Assembly: GCF_000633255.1 (NCBI RefSeq)
Contig: NZ_AYMJ01000018.1
Span: 310,001 to 374,000 of the forward strand
Direction of reading: 5' to 3'
Source of the DNA: Pseudomonas sp. H1h
Lineage (GTDB): Bacteria; Pseudomonadota; Gammaproteobacteria; Pseudomonadales; Pseudomonadaceae
Length of the DNA: 64,000 nucleotides
Of this stretch, positions 48,610 to 56,934 are shown piece after piece. The translations under genes were made by a program, and so were the position numbers. The notes beneath the pieces are model-generated. The model was given only the letters and a program-made list of their open reading frames with translations. It did no database searches and was not told where the DNA came from. Each line of letters begins with the position of its first letter. Within the stretch, counting starts at the first letter, position 1.

Positions 48610-49763
48610 CCTGAAGGGGTGAGTCCGGTCAGGCGCAGGCGGTTGCGTCCGCCGCGCTTGGATTCGTAGAGTGCGGCATCGCCTTGCTCAATCAGTGCTG
48701 CGAGGCTGGCTGGCGGCTTGTTGAACAGGGTGGCGCCGATGCTCAGCGTCACTGGCTCCGAGGTCGGGAATGCCTGAATGGCGCTGCGCTGAAACTGATC
48801 GCGCAGGGTGTCGCCGAGGGCGACGATGCGTTCACTCGGCGCGTTATTCAGCAATATCACGAACTCGTCTCCGCCCAGTCGGGCGGCCAGTGCGCCGTCG
48901 GGTGATTCGGCACGGATCATCTCGCTCAAGGCCACCAGCAGGCGGTCGCCGGCAGTGTGGCCGTACTGGTCGTTGACCAGTTTGAAGTTGTCGATATCGA
49001 TCAGCAGCAGCGCTCCGGGTTGCTGCGCAGAGACGTCCCTCAGCAGGCGCGGGGCGCGCACGTCGAGGGCGCGGCGGTTGAAAAGGGCGGTCAGCGGATC
49101 ACGGGCGGCCAACCGGGCGATCTGCTCTTCGCGCCGGTAGCGTTCGGTTCCGGTCATCGACAGCGCGATCAGCATGATCGCCATCGCGCCTTCGACCAGC
49201 GAGATCTGGATGATTTCGCCACGGAACGCGGCCAGATCAATCAGAGTCCCGGGGATCATCACCGTCAGGGCCTTGGCCACATAGAAAATACCGTGGCCCA
49301 GCAACACGTAGCGCAGTTGCACCGCGCCGACGCTCAGCGATTTGCCATGCGGACGCAGCAGCAGACTGGCCTTGAGCGTCGAGGCGGCCACCAGCAGCGA
49401 GTTGGCGGCCAGCATCACCTTCGACCACAGCGGCCCGTCCGGCAGCAGCAACATCACCAGCCAGGTGACGAAGATCAGGTACCAGGCCCGGGACAGCCGA
49501 ATCCGGGTGAAGCGCGCCACCCCCAGCAGAAACAGGAAATGGGCGGTCACCAGCAGGCCGTTGGCGAACCAGATGCCGATCAGCAAAAAGCCGTTGCTGC
49601 GCAGCAGGGCCAAGGTGGAACCGACGGTAATCGTGGCGAAACCGGCGCTCCACAACAGCAGCGAAGGCTCACGAATACTGCGCCACTCGACCGCCAGGTA
49701 GAGCGCGGCAGCGGCCGCTAGAGCGATCGAGATGGTCAGCATCGTTGGTGGATCGAGCGGCAT
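48606..49763 (-). CDS. Membrane-bound GGDEF diguanylate cyclase
   Basis: 385 residues. About seven hydrophobic helices fill residues 8-210; the GGDEF domain follows from about 220 with DPLTALFNRRAL, LLIDIDNFKLVNDQYGHTAGD and the intact ARLGGDEFVILL. It should make c-di-GMP at the membrane and respond to a signal sensed by the helices. The RxxD inhibitory site normally found just before GGDEF is not seen, so product inhibition may be absent. ATG 49763 lacks a strong ribosome site. Coupled to the thioesterase gene. Confidence 0.9.
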   Translation of the reverse strand: MPLDPPTMLTISIALAAAAALYLAVEWRSIREPSLLLWSAGFATITVGSTLALLRSNGFLLIGIWFANGLLVTAHFLFLLGVARFTRIRLSRAWYLIFVTWLVMLLLPDGPLWSKVMLAANSLLVAASTLKASLLLRPHGKSLSVGAVQLRYVLLGHGIFYVAKALTVMIPGTLIDLAAFRGEIIQISLVEGAMAIMLIALSMTGTERYRREEQIARLAARDPLTALFNRRALDVRAPRLLRDVSAQQPGALLLIDIDNFKLVNDQYGHTAGDRLLVALSEMIRAESPDGALAARLGGDEFVILLNNAPSERIVALGDTLRDQFQRSAIQAFPTSEPVTLSIGATLFNKPPASLAALIEQGDAALYESKRGGRNRLRLTGLTPSG

Positions 49764-49870
49764 TTCTTGAAGAGCCTGTCTGAAGTTCGGTTAGACCGGC
49801 GATTGTAAGCGTTTGGGCCTGTTTTGGCAGGAGCGGCGGCGTCTGCACGGACAGGCGCCGCACGGTTTCG

Positions 49871-50899
49871 TTACTGGCTGGCGTCGAGCACCACGCGATA
49901 GCGCGCCTTGCCGCTGCGCAGATGGTCGACCGCCTCGTTGACCTTGCTCATGGGAAACATCTCGACCTGCGGCAGAATCTGATGCCGGGCGCAGAATTCG
50001 AGCATGGTTGCCATCGTCCCGGGCGAGCCGACCGGGGAGGCGGACAGGGATTTCTGCTGCGGGATCAGGTCGAACACATGCACCGGAATCGCGCTGGGCA
50101 CGATGCCGACAAAATGCAGCCGGCCGTTGCCGCGCAGGGTGGCGAGCATCGCCGTCCAGTCAAGGTCGGCGTTGGCGCTGATCAGCAAGAAGTCCAGGGT
50201 ACCGGCAATCGCTTTCAGCGCATTGCTGTCAGTCGAGGCGACCACGTTGTGCGCGCCGAGACGCCGGGCTTCGTCCTGTTTGTTCAACGACGAGGTAAAC
50301 GCGGTGACTTCGCAGCCCCAGGCGTTGAGAAAGCGCAGCGCCAGATGACCGAGGCCGCCGATACCGACCACGCCGACGCGGTCGGTGGGTTTGACGCCGA
50401 ACTGCAGCAACGGGTTGAACACGGTGGAGCCGGCGCAGAACAGCGGGCCGACCATGGCCGGATCAAGATTGGCGGGCACCGGAATTGCCCATGCCCAGTG
50501 CGAGCGCAAACGGTCAGCGAAGCCGCCGTGGCTGCCGATGATGGTCGGTTGGGCGGTGCCGCACAGCTGTTGCGAGCCGCTGATGCAGGATGAGCAGTGC
50601 ATGCAACTGCCCTTGTACCAACCGATGCCGACGCGCTGGCCCAGTTCGAGACCGCGCACCTGCGGACCCACGCGCACGATTTTGCCGACCACCTCGTGGC
50701 CCGGCACGAACGGGTAGCGGCTGATGCCCCAGTCGTTGTCGATCAGTGACTGATCGGAGTGGCAGACGCCGCAGTATTCCACCGCGACTTCCACGTCCTC
50801 TGCGCCCAACGGACCGGGGTCGTAGCGGTAGCGTTCCAGCGGGGCGCCGGCAGCGGTGGCGGCCCAGCCGTTGAAAGTTGCAGGTTCGGTGTTGCTCAT
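49871..50899 (-). CDS. Zinc-dependent NAD(P) alcohol dehydrogenase (YahK/CAD type)
   Basis: 342 residues. Catalytic zinc ligands: Cys in EYCGVCHSD, His in VPGHEVVG and Cys in GPLFCAGSTV; structural zinc: C-x2-C-x2-C-x7-C in SCMHCSSCISGSQQLC. The Rossmann motif is GVVGIGGLGHLA. This is the cinnamyl-alcohol-dehydrogenase/YahK branch of medium-chain reductases, usually NADPH-linked aldehyde reductases. ATG 50899 follows GGAGGTGTCCCC. Single gene. Confidence 0.88.
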   Translation of the reverse strand: MSNTEPATFNGWAATAAGAPLERYRYDPGPLGAEDVEVAVEYCGVCHSDQSLIDNDWGISRYPFVPGHEVVGKIVRVGPQVRGLELGQRVGIGWYKGSCMHCSSCISGSQQLCGTAQPTIIGSHGGFADRLRSHWAWAIPVPANLDPAMVGPLFCAGSTVFNPLLQFGVKPTDRVGVVGIGGLGHLALRFLNAWGCEVTAFTSSLNKQDEARRLGAHNVVASTDSNALKAIAGTLDFLLISANADLDWTAMLATLRGNGRLHFVGIVPSAIPVHVFDLIPQQKSLSASPVGSPGTMATMLEFCARHQILPQVEMFPMSKVNEAVDHLRSGKARYRVVLDASQ

Positions 50900-50954
50900 G
50901 GGGACACCTCCGGTTCGACTGACGGGACATTGGCAGCCCGGCAAGTCTAGTCGG

Positions 50955-51203
50955 TCATGGCGCCGGCGCGAGCCAGGTGTCGACGACCCGTCGATCCAGT
51001 TCTTCCCAGTAGGCCATGCCCAATACCCGTGTGGTGTTCAGCCCGCGCAGGTAGCCGCGCAGCTGATTGGCGGTGTCACGCTTGAGCTTCGCATCGGTGA
51101 TGCCTTTGTCCAGCAACACGCTTTCGTACTGCACCAGATATTCGGCCACCCGCTCGCGAAAGTCGGGCAAGACCGCGTCGCGGATCAGGTCAAAGGTTCT
51201 CAA
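50955..51203 (-). CDS. Small helical hypothetical protein with TTG start
   Basis: 82 residues, helical, no signal or membrane segment, no family recognised. The frame has no upstream ATG; TTG 51203 is preceded by GAGGT eight bases away, so a TTG start is likely. It is divergent from the secreted protein at 51374 and ends 55 bases from the alcohol dehydrogenase gene. Confidence 0.6.
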   Translation of the reverse strand: MRTFDLIRDAVLPDFRERVAEYLVQYESVLLDKGITDAKLKRDTANQLRGYLRGLNTTRVLGMAYWEELDRRVVDTWLAPAP

Positions 51204-51373
51204 ATCGGCTACCTCACTGTTGTTCTGGTCGTTGTGGATGAGTGTGTACCTGTCTTTATCGTGCGCAACTATCGCTAGAAGTAATAGTGACCATCACGAA
51301 ACGCAAGTTCAGCTTTGTATGCAATAGGCGGAAAATTGCCTTCATTGAACACGCAGCTCAAGGAAATTGCGCG

Positions 51374-52018
51374 ATGAAGACACTGACCCGACTGGCGCTG
51401 ATCGCCCTGCTGATGGGCGGGGTGATGACCACCGCACCGTCTTTCGCAGACGACGCCTGTGCGTGTCATCTTCAACCGATCGCCGGCAGTGTCGCGACGT
51501 TGCAGCATTCGCAGAGCGTGGGTGTGCTGTACAGCGAAAACACCCGGGAAAACCTGCAGTACCTGACGCGTTACCACGACATGGCGCTGCACGGGGCCAA
51601 GGATGCGCTGGACTCGCAGATTCGCGCGGCCTTTGTGCGCAGCTCTGATCCGGAGCTGGCGATCGACTGGTTGCTCAGCTCGCTGCAGCGCCAGTTCATG
51701 TCAGTGACTGTCTACGACAACCTCGATGCGCTGATTCAGGCACATCCGGACATCGTGGTGAAACTCGACACCTTCAACCGCTTGCTGACCCAGCAGAACA
51801 GCCTGTTCGAAGCGCACTTCATCGCGCGTTTCTACGACGCCGACCTGCAGTACATCGGCAAGGCCGAAGGCTCCGTCGAGAAACAGATCCCGTCGGTCTG
51901 GGTACACGACAAGGCGGCGCATGAGATTGCCGCGCAGATCGAGAAACAACGTGACCTGCAACTCAATGCCTTGAAGCAGTTCGATGCCTCGCTCAAGGCG
52001 TTGGTGGCTTCAAGCTGA
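51374..52018 (+). CDS. Secreted hypothetical protein
   Basis: 214 residues. Signal peptide of about 25 residues (LTRLALIALLMGGVMTTAPSFA), then a mature start DDACACHLQPI with two close cysteines. The remainder is helical with no recognised family. AAGGA stands nine bases before ATG 51374. Likely periplasmic. It precedes the lipoprotein gene by 87 bases on the same strand and could share its transcript. Confidence 0.68.
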   Translation: MKTLTRLALIALLMGGVMTTAPSFADDACACHLQPIAGSVATLQHSQSVGVLYSENTRENLQYLTRYHDMALHGAKDALDSQIRAAFVRSSDPELAIDWLLSSLQRQFMSVTVYDNLDALIQAHPDIVVKLDTFNRLLTQQNSLFEAHFIARFYDADLQYIGKAEGSVEKQIPSVWVHDKAAHEIAAQIEKQRDLQLNALKQFDASLKALVASS

Positions 52019-52105
52019 AAACTCAAAAACATAAAGGGCAGAGGCGGCGCCGTGACGCTGGACCACTGCCAGTTGAACCGAACCTTTATTTTCAGGATTA
52101 CACCG

Positions 52106-52447
52106 ATGCGTTCTTTATTTGCCCCGACCCTGGCCGTTGCCACGCTGCTGCTCGCCGGTTGCGCTTCCGCGCCGAATGACCCGACGCTGACCTTGCAGAC
52201 CAGCAAGACCCCGGCGCAGTACGCCGATTGCGTGGTGCCGAAGCTGCAGCTCAGTGCGCTGAACCCGACTGTCTCGCAAACGCAGCGCAGCTACCGGATC
52301 GTGGTACCGAGCAAGGTCTCGGCGGACAACGTGCTGGAAGCCTACAAGGCCGGCAGCGGCGGCAAGGTGTTCATCTACGAGCGCCACTTGCTGGCCTCCA
52401 ACTTCCTGCCATCAAGCTTTGAACGCGCCGCCCAGGATTGCCTCTGA
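52106..52447 (+). CDS. Small lipoprotein, paralogue of the one at 535
   Basis: 113 residues. Lipobox LLAGC at residues 14-18 after a short signal (MRSLFAPTLAVATLLLAGC). The mature part repeats the pattern seen at 535-870: YADCVVPKLQ, TQRSYRIVVPSKVSADNVLEAYK and the QDCL end. Membrane-anchored, function unknown. ATG 52106 is set by the signal peptide. A strong terminator follows. Confidence 0.75.
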   Translation: MRSLFAPTLAVATLLLAGCASAPNDPTLTLQTSKTPAQYADCVVPKLQLSALNPTVSQTQRSYRIVVPSKVSADNVLEAYKAGSGGKVFIYERHLLASNFLPSSFERAAQDCL

Positions 52448-52508
52448 CCCAGGCTTGCGAACTGTTTTGACCGCGCTCCTTTGGTTGGCCGCAACCAACC
52501 AATCCTTT

Positions 52509-52543
52509 GCCCCGCACCTCATTCGGTTGCGGGGCTTTTTTTT
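52509..52543 (+). terminator. Intrinsic terminator
   Basis: Stem GCCCCGCA / TGCGGGGC, 11-base loop, eight T. Confidence 0.93.
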
Positions 52544-52560
52544 CCCTGATTTTTTGCCGC

Positions 52561-53559
52561 TCAGGCGACGTCGATCACCACCTTGCCAATCGCCGTGCCC
52601 TGTTGCACCGCATCGTGTGCCTGTCGCGCCTGACTGAGGCTGAAGCGTTCAGCGTGCATCAACGGCTTGACCTTGCCTTCCTCGATCAACCGCGTGGCGT
52701 AACCGAGGATTTCCGCGTGGTGCTTGCGCCCGACCCCGGTGAGCATCGGCAGCAACACGAAAATACCCGACAGCGTCGCACTGCGCAGCGAACCGGTGGC
52801 CAGGTTGTGGGTGCCGAACGCCGCGCAACTGCTGACGTGGCCGTAGAGGCGGATCGCTGCGAACGCATCATCCAGGCTCTGGCCGCCGACAGTGTCGTAG
52901 ATCACGTCAAAACCCTTGCCGTCGGTGAATTGGTTTACGTACTGCTCGACCGGCACGCTTTTATAGTCGATGGCGGTGGCGCCGTAGCCTTCGACAATCG
53001 CACGTTTGCCCGGCGACACCGTGGCGAACACTTCAGCGCCCAAGGCCGCAGCAATTTGCACCGCCATGTGCCCGACACCGCCCGCGCCACCTTGCACCAA
53101 CACCTTCTGACCGGCCTTGACGTGCGCGCGGTCGACCAGACCTTCCCACGCCGTGAGGAACACCAGCGGCACTGCTGCCGCCTCTCGGAACCCGAGATTC
53201 TTCGGCTTGAGCGCCACCAGGTCGGCATCCACCGCCAGGTATTCGGCCAGCGACCCCGACAGGCCGCGCACGCCGCCGACCATGCCGAACACCTCGTCAC
53301 CCACTGACAGGTGGCTGACGTTGGCGCCGACCGCTTCAATCACGCCGGCCATGTCAGTTCCGAGAATCGCTGGCAGCTGCGGCATGGCGTACGGTGCGTT
53401 GCCGGTGCGGATCTTGTAGTCGATGGGGTTCACGCCACTGGCCACGATGCGCACCAGTACCTCGTTGGCTTGCGGCACCGGGCGTTCGATCTGTGCTTCG
53501 CGAAAGCTGCTGTCGGCGTAGTCATCAAGGATCAACGCGCGGATGGTGGATTGGCTCAT
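52561..53559 (-). CDS. Zinc-free MDR quinone oxidoreductase-like protein
   Basis: 332 residues. Medium-chain reductase fold without the zinc cysteines: SGVNPIDYKIRTG replaces the GVCHSD loop and LPAILGTDMAGVIEAVG follows. The NADPH site is VLVQGGAGGVGHMAVQ. This is the QOR/zeta-crystallin pattern, NADPH-dependent reduction of quinones or enals. Divergent from a MarR-GNAT fusion gene with a palindrome between them, so it is probably repressed by that protein and induced by electrophiles. Confidence 0.88.
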   Translation of the reverse strand: MSQSTIRALILDDYADSSFREAQIERPVPQANEVLVRIVASGVNPIDYKIRTGNAPYAMPQLPAILGTDMAGVIEAVGANVSHLSVGDEVFGMVGGVRGLSGSLAEYLAVDADLVALKPKNLGFREAAAVPLVFLTAWEGLVDRAHVKAGQKVLVQGGAGGVGHMAVQIAAALGAEVFATVSPGKRAIVEGYGATAIDYKSVPVEQYVNQFTDGKGFDVIYDTVGGQSLDDAFAAIRLYGHVSSCAAFGTHNLATGSLRSATLSGIFVLLPMLTGVGRKHHAEILGYATRLIEEGKVKPLMHAERFSLSQARQAHDAVQQGTAIGKVVIDVA

Positions 53560-53681
53560 TACAACGCCTCGCTGTCATTTCAAGGAAAGGGGCCATGGTG
53601 GAACCTGCTGCCGGATTTGTCGACCCGATGCGTTTGGCTGTTACTCAGCGTAGTCGGCCCGTTGCACTGCGGTAGCGGATT

Positions 53682-53702
53682 ATGGTTGTATCGGACAACC
53701 AT
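53682..53702. promoter_or_regulatory. Candidate MarR-type operator
   Basis: Perfect inverted repeat ATGGTTGT-ATCGG-ACAACCAT, 8-bp arms with a 5-base centre, 19 bases before the start at 53721 and inside the 161-bp divergent region shared with the quinone reductase gene. Confidence 0.65.
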
Positions 53703-53720
53703 TTTCAGAGGTGGTTGGTC

Positions 53721-54686
53721 ATGACGATTGCCCCAGCGTTGATCGAAGACATCCGCACGGCGTCGCGCATCATGGTGCGGGAACTGGGCTTCATGCGCGC
53801 CACGCTGGCAGCGACCGACTACTCCGCCTCGGGTGTCCACGCGTTGCTGGAAATCGAGGCAGGGGACGGTGTGAGCGCTGCGCAGTTGGCGCAAAGCCTG
53901 GGGCTGGACAAGTCGAGTGTCAGCCGCATGGTCGGCAAGCTGATCAAGGCCGGCGAGATCCAGGAGCGTGCCGCCGAGGATGCTCGCGTCAAGCGCTTGC
54001 AGCTGACGCCGCAAGGCCGGCAGACCGTCGCTGCCATTCACGCTTTCGGGCAGGCGCAGGTCAACAAGGCATTGCAGGCGCTCAATCCCTCGCAGCAACA
54101 GAGCGTGGCGCAAGGCCTCACGACCTACGCCCACGCCCTCAAGAGCATTCGCCTGGGCGCTGAACAGACACTCACGCCGAACCTGTCGATCAGCGCCGGC
54201 TACCGCCCGGGCCTGATTGGCCGCGTGGCGCAAATGCATGCCGATTACTACTCGCGGCATGCCGGTTTCGGCGCGATCTTCGAAAGCCGGGTCGCCAGTG
54301 GCGTGGCAGAGTTCGTCGGTCGCCTCGATCATCCGTGCAACCAGATCTGGGTCGCGACCCTCAACGAGCGCATCGTCGGTTCGATCGCGATCGACGGGCA
54401 GGACCTGGGTCATCAGCAAGCGCATTTGCGCTGGTTCATCCTCGACGATGGTTGCCGTGGGTGCGGTGTCGGCCGGCAGCTGCTGAACACGGCCGTGGCG
54501 TTTTGTGATCAGCAGGGTTTTGACGCCATTCAGCTCTGGACTTTCAAGGGCCTCGACGCCGCGCGCCAACTGTATGAAGCGTCCGGCTTCGAACTGAGCA
54601 AGGAAGAGCAGGGCAATCAGTGGGGCACCCTCGTGACCGAACAGCAGTTCACCCGCATCAGACCGCACGCAGCCGATTTACCCTGA
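53721..54686 (+). CDS. MarR-type regulator fused to GNAT acetyltransferase
   Basis: 321 residues, two domains. Residues 1-150 are a MarR winged helix (AAQLAQSLGLDKSSVSRMVGKLIKAGEIQERAAEDARVKRLQLTPQGRQT); about 160-315 are a GNAT fold with motif A LRWFILDDGCRGCGVGRQLLNTA and NQIWVATLNERIVGSIAI. The bifunctional family is known in proteobacteria; the acetyl acceptor is unknown. ATG 53721 follows AGGTGG. Probably autoregulated through the palindrome at 53682. Its 3' end overlaps the convergent TetR gene by nine bases. Confidence 0.88.
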   Translation: MTIAPALIEDIRTASRIMVRELGFMRATLAATDYSASGVHALLEIEAGDGVSAAQLAQSLGLDKSSVSRMVGKLIKAGEIQERAAEDARVKRLQLTPQGRQTVAAIHAFGQAQVNKALQALNPSQQQSVAQGLTTYAHALKSIRLGAEQTLTPNLSISAGYRPGLIGRVAQMHADYYSRHAGFGAIFESRVASGVAEFVGRLDHPCNQIWVATLNERIVGSIAIDGQDLGHQQAHLRWFILDDGCRGCGVGRQLLNTAVAFCDQQGFDAIQLWTFKGLDAARQLYEASGFELSKEEQGNQWGTLVTEQQFTRIRPHAADLP

Positions 54687-55316
54687 AGGTTGATTCAGCG
54701 CCACCACGTAAGCGCTGAACATGTCCGCCAGGCCGTCGGCGAATGCGGTGATTTCCAGATCGGCGCGTGGGCTGGCGGAAAAATCCTTGCCCACCGAACT
54801 GAGCGTGGTCAGGATCAGTTCGCAGGCCGCCGCGCGCGTTGGCCCGCTGGCTTCGGGCAACAGTTGCGAGATGAACGCGGCGAAGATCTGCCGTCCTGCC
54901 GCGCGCACTTCGTGCGCCTCGGGGGCGTCGCGATACAGCGGCGCGGCATCGTTCAACGCGCCGCGCATCTGTGCCTCTTCACACTCCGAACGGACAAATG
55001 CCTGCACCAATGTGCGCAGGCGCAGAAGTGGTGGCTGCTCGATATTTTCCAGAATCCGCTGCAGCATCTGCGTGGTGTGCAGCCACTCATCGCGCTGCAA
55101 ACGGAACAGGATCGCGGCCTTGTTGGGGAAGTACTGATACAGCGAGCCGATGCTCACACCGGCCTTTTCCGCGACCCGTGCGGTGGTGAATCGGGTGGCG
55201 CCATGCTCGGTCAAAACCTGAATAGCCGCCTGCAGAATCGCCGCGACCAGATCGGTGGAGCGCGCCTGCTGCGGCTGTTTGCGTGAGGAAATACGGGCGG
55301 TCTGGCGATTGCTCAT
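54678..55316 (-). CDS. TetR-family regulator
   Basis: 212 residues. TetR HTH at about 20-65 (AILQAAIQVLTEHGATRFTTARVAEKAGVSIGSLYQYFPNKAAILFRL). The C-terminal ligand domain is helical and not assigned. Divergent from an O-methyltransferase gene; the 111-bp shared region has repeated TCGCAT half-sites, so it likely represses that gene and itself. Confidence 0.88.
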   Translation of the reverse strand: MSNRQTARISSRKQPQQARSTDLVAAILQAAIQVLTEHGATRFTTARVAEKAGVSIGSLYQYFPNKAAILFRLQRDEWLHTTQMLQRILENIEQPPLLRLRTLVQAFVRSECEEAQMRGALNDAAPLYRDAPEAHEVRAAGRQIFAAFISQLLPEASGPTRAAACELILTTLSSVGKDFSASPRADLEITAFADGLADMFSAYVVALNQPSG

Positions 55317-55359
55317 GGGCGGCTCGGGCCTCGGGGGAAACGCGAATAGCGGATCCGGT

Positions 55360-55400
55360 GAATCACTCGCATCATTTAAATGCGACGAATTGCTCGCATC
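55360..55400. promoter_or_regulatory. Candidate TetR operator cluster
   Basis: Three half-sites: TCGCAT 55367-55372, ATGCGA 55380-55385, TCGCAT 55394-55399, giving two overlapping inverted repeats. The flanks GAATCACTCGCATC and GAATTGCTCGCATC are also a direct repeat. Confidence 0.55.
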
Positions 55401-55427
55401 TTAATCCCCCATTGACGGAAAGCAATC

Positions 55428-56084
55428 ATGACAACCCTGACCACTGAACCACTGGCGAGCCTGATCGAACGCCTCTACAACCAGGCCAGCGCCGCCACCA
55501 GTCCGCTGCTGGAAACGGTATCCGGCGCGGAGCGCGAACGCCTGATGCACAGCAAGACCGAGTATCTGAAGCTCTACGCAATGCTCAAGGACTTGTGGCT
55601 TCCGGTCTCCCGTGACACCGGCAAGCTGTTGTACATGTTGGCGCGCAATGCCAGGGCCAAGGCGATTGTCGAGTTCGGCACCTCGTTCGGCCTATCGACC
55701 CTGCACCTGGCGGCGGCGCTGCGCGACAACGGTGGCGGCATGCTGATCGGCAGCGAATTCGAACCGCAGAAAATCGCCCTGGCGCGTCATCACTTCGTCG
55801 AAGGCGGCGTCAGCGACCTGGTGCAGATCCGTGAAGGCGACGCACTCGTCACCCTCGCCAGCGACCTGCCGCCTTCAGTTGATCTGCTCCTGCTCGATGG
55901 CGCCAAAGCGTTGTATGGCGACGTGTTGAGCCTGGTGGAGAAACACCTGAAACCGGGCGCGCTGGTGGTGGCGGATAACACCAACTATTGCCCGGAGTAC
56001 CTGGCTTACGTGCGCGCACCGCAGAACGGTTACCTGTCCGTGCCGTTTGCCGACGACATCGAACTGTCGATGCGCTTGGGTTGA
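55428..56084 (+). CDS. Class I O-methyltransferase, catechol-OMT-like
   Basis: 218 residues. VEFGTSFGLSTLHLAAALRDNGGGMLIGSEFEP is the SAM-binding motif I and acidic loop of the OMT3/COMT-like group; VDLLLLDGAKALYGDVL and ADNTNYCPEY follow as metal and substrate loops. It probably methylates a catechol or other small hydroxy compound. Under the control of the divergent TetR (inference). Confidence 0.85.
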   Translation: MTTLTTEPLASLIERLYNQASAATSPLLETVSGAERERLMHSKTEYLKLYAMLKDLWLPVSRDTGKLLYMLARNARAKAIVEFGTSFGLSTLHLAAALRDNGGGMLIGSEFEPQKIALARHHFVEGGVSDLVQIREGDALVTLASDLPPSVDLLLLDGAKALYGDVLSLVEKHLKPGALVVADNTNYCPEYLAYVRAPQNGYLSVPFADDIELSMRLG

Positions 56085-56111
56085 GGCAGGGTTCTGCGAG
56101 CGGGCAAGCGT

Positions 56112-56594
56112 CTACAAACGCATGCCCATTTCAAAGGCGCGGGGTTCAAATCCGAACTCCGCATACATCCGCGCGGCACGGCTATTGAACGGCCAGACGG
56201 TCAAACGCAGATCCTGAGCATCCTGTTCGACTGCCCAGTTTTTCACGAGCGCCATCAGCCCGCGCCCTATGCCTTTGCCCGAAAACGGTTCGGCGACACA
56301 CACCGAGCCGATGCGCACAACGTTTTGCGACTGCATCAATGGCCCTGAACTGGCCGACAGGCTGGCGGTGATAAACGCCACCGCTTGGTCATCGACACTG
56401 GCGATGAAAACAACATGGCCCGGCTTCTCGAAAAGGCCTGACCAGTGAGGCAGATCGCGGGAAAACTCCACGGTGGCAGGGGCATAAATGTCGGGGCGGG
56501 CCGTGTGGTGCACCTCATTGAGCAGTTGGCCCAGCTCACACATGCTCAGTGCGTCTTCGACCGTCGCAGTTCGGTAAGTGATGGTTTCATCCAT
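56112..56594 (-). CDS. GNAT N-acetyltransferase
   Basis: 160 residues, one GNAT domain: VRIGSVCVAEPFSGKGIGRGLMALVKNWA is motif A with the acetyl-CoA pyrophosphate loop, and LRLTVWPFNSRAARMYAEFGFEPR is motif B. The substrate is unknown. Convergent with the O-methyltransferase gene, 27 bases away. Confidence 0.85.
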   Translation of the reverse strand: MDETITYRTATVEDALSMCELGQLLNEVHHTARPDIYAPATVEFSRDLPHWSGLFEKPGHVVFIASVDDQAVAFITASLSASSGPLMQSQNVVRIGSVCVAEPFSGKGIGRGLMALVKNWAVEQDAQDLRLTVWPFNSRAARMYAEFGFEPRAFEMGMRL

Positions 56595-56934
56595 GGGGTG
56601 CAGCGCTCCTTGATGGCGTGGTTGCCTCGAAAGGCTCGGGCTTTTGTCTCACAGACGGGAAGGTATTCCAATGGGGAAATCGGTGATGAAACCGACTACA
56701 TGAACAATCGCGTCGTGCTTACCATGAGTATCGTTTCGATGGGAGCCACCGCCGGGAGACGGATTATCTGGTTGCCAAAGCGCTTCGGGCATTTTTCCAT
56801 CGAGATACTGCAAGAGAAAACGCTGCAGGCCTTTGTCGAGGCTGCGTTTATCTGAGAATTGGCGGATCCTGGTCGGGCCGAGCAGGGAGCGACAATAGTT
56901 GTCGCCCCCGCTGACTGACAATCGCATCAGCAAG
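56595..56934. other. 340-bp intergenic region
   Basis: No supported gene. It contains a perfect hairpin GCGACAA-TAG-TTGTCGC (56889-56905) 30 bases after the acid phosphatase stop, without a T-run, which may define that 3' end. Confidence 0.5.

Noticed and set aside
56145..56165. GGTTCAAATCC resembling a tRNA T-arm
   Set aside because: Lies inside the GNAT coding sequence; no acceptor, D or anticodon stems around it.
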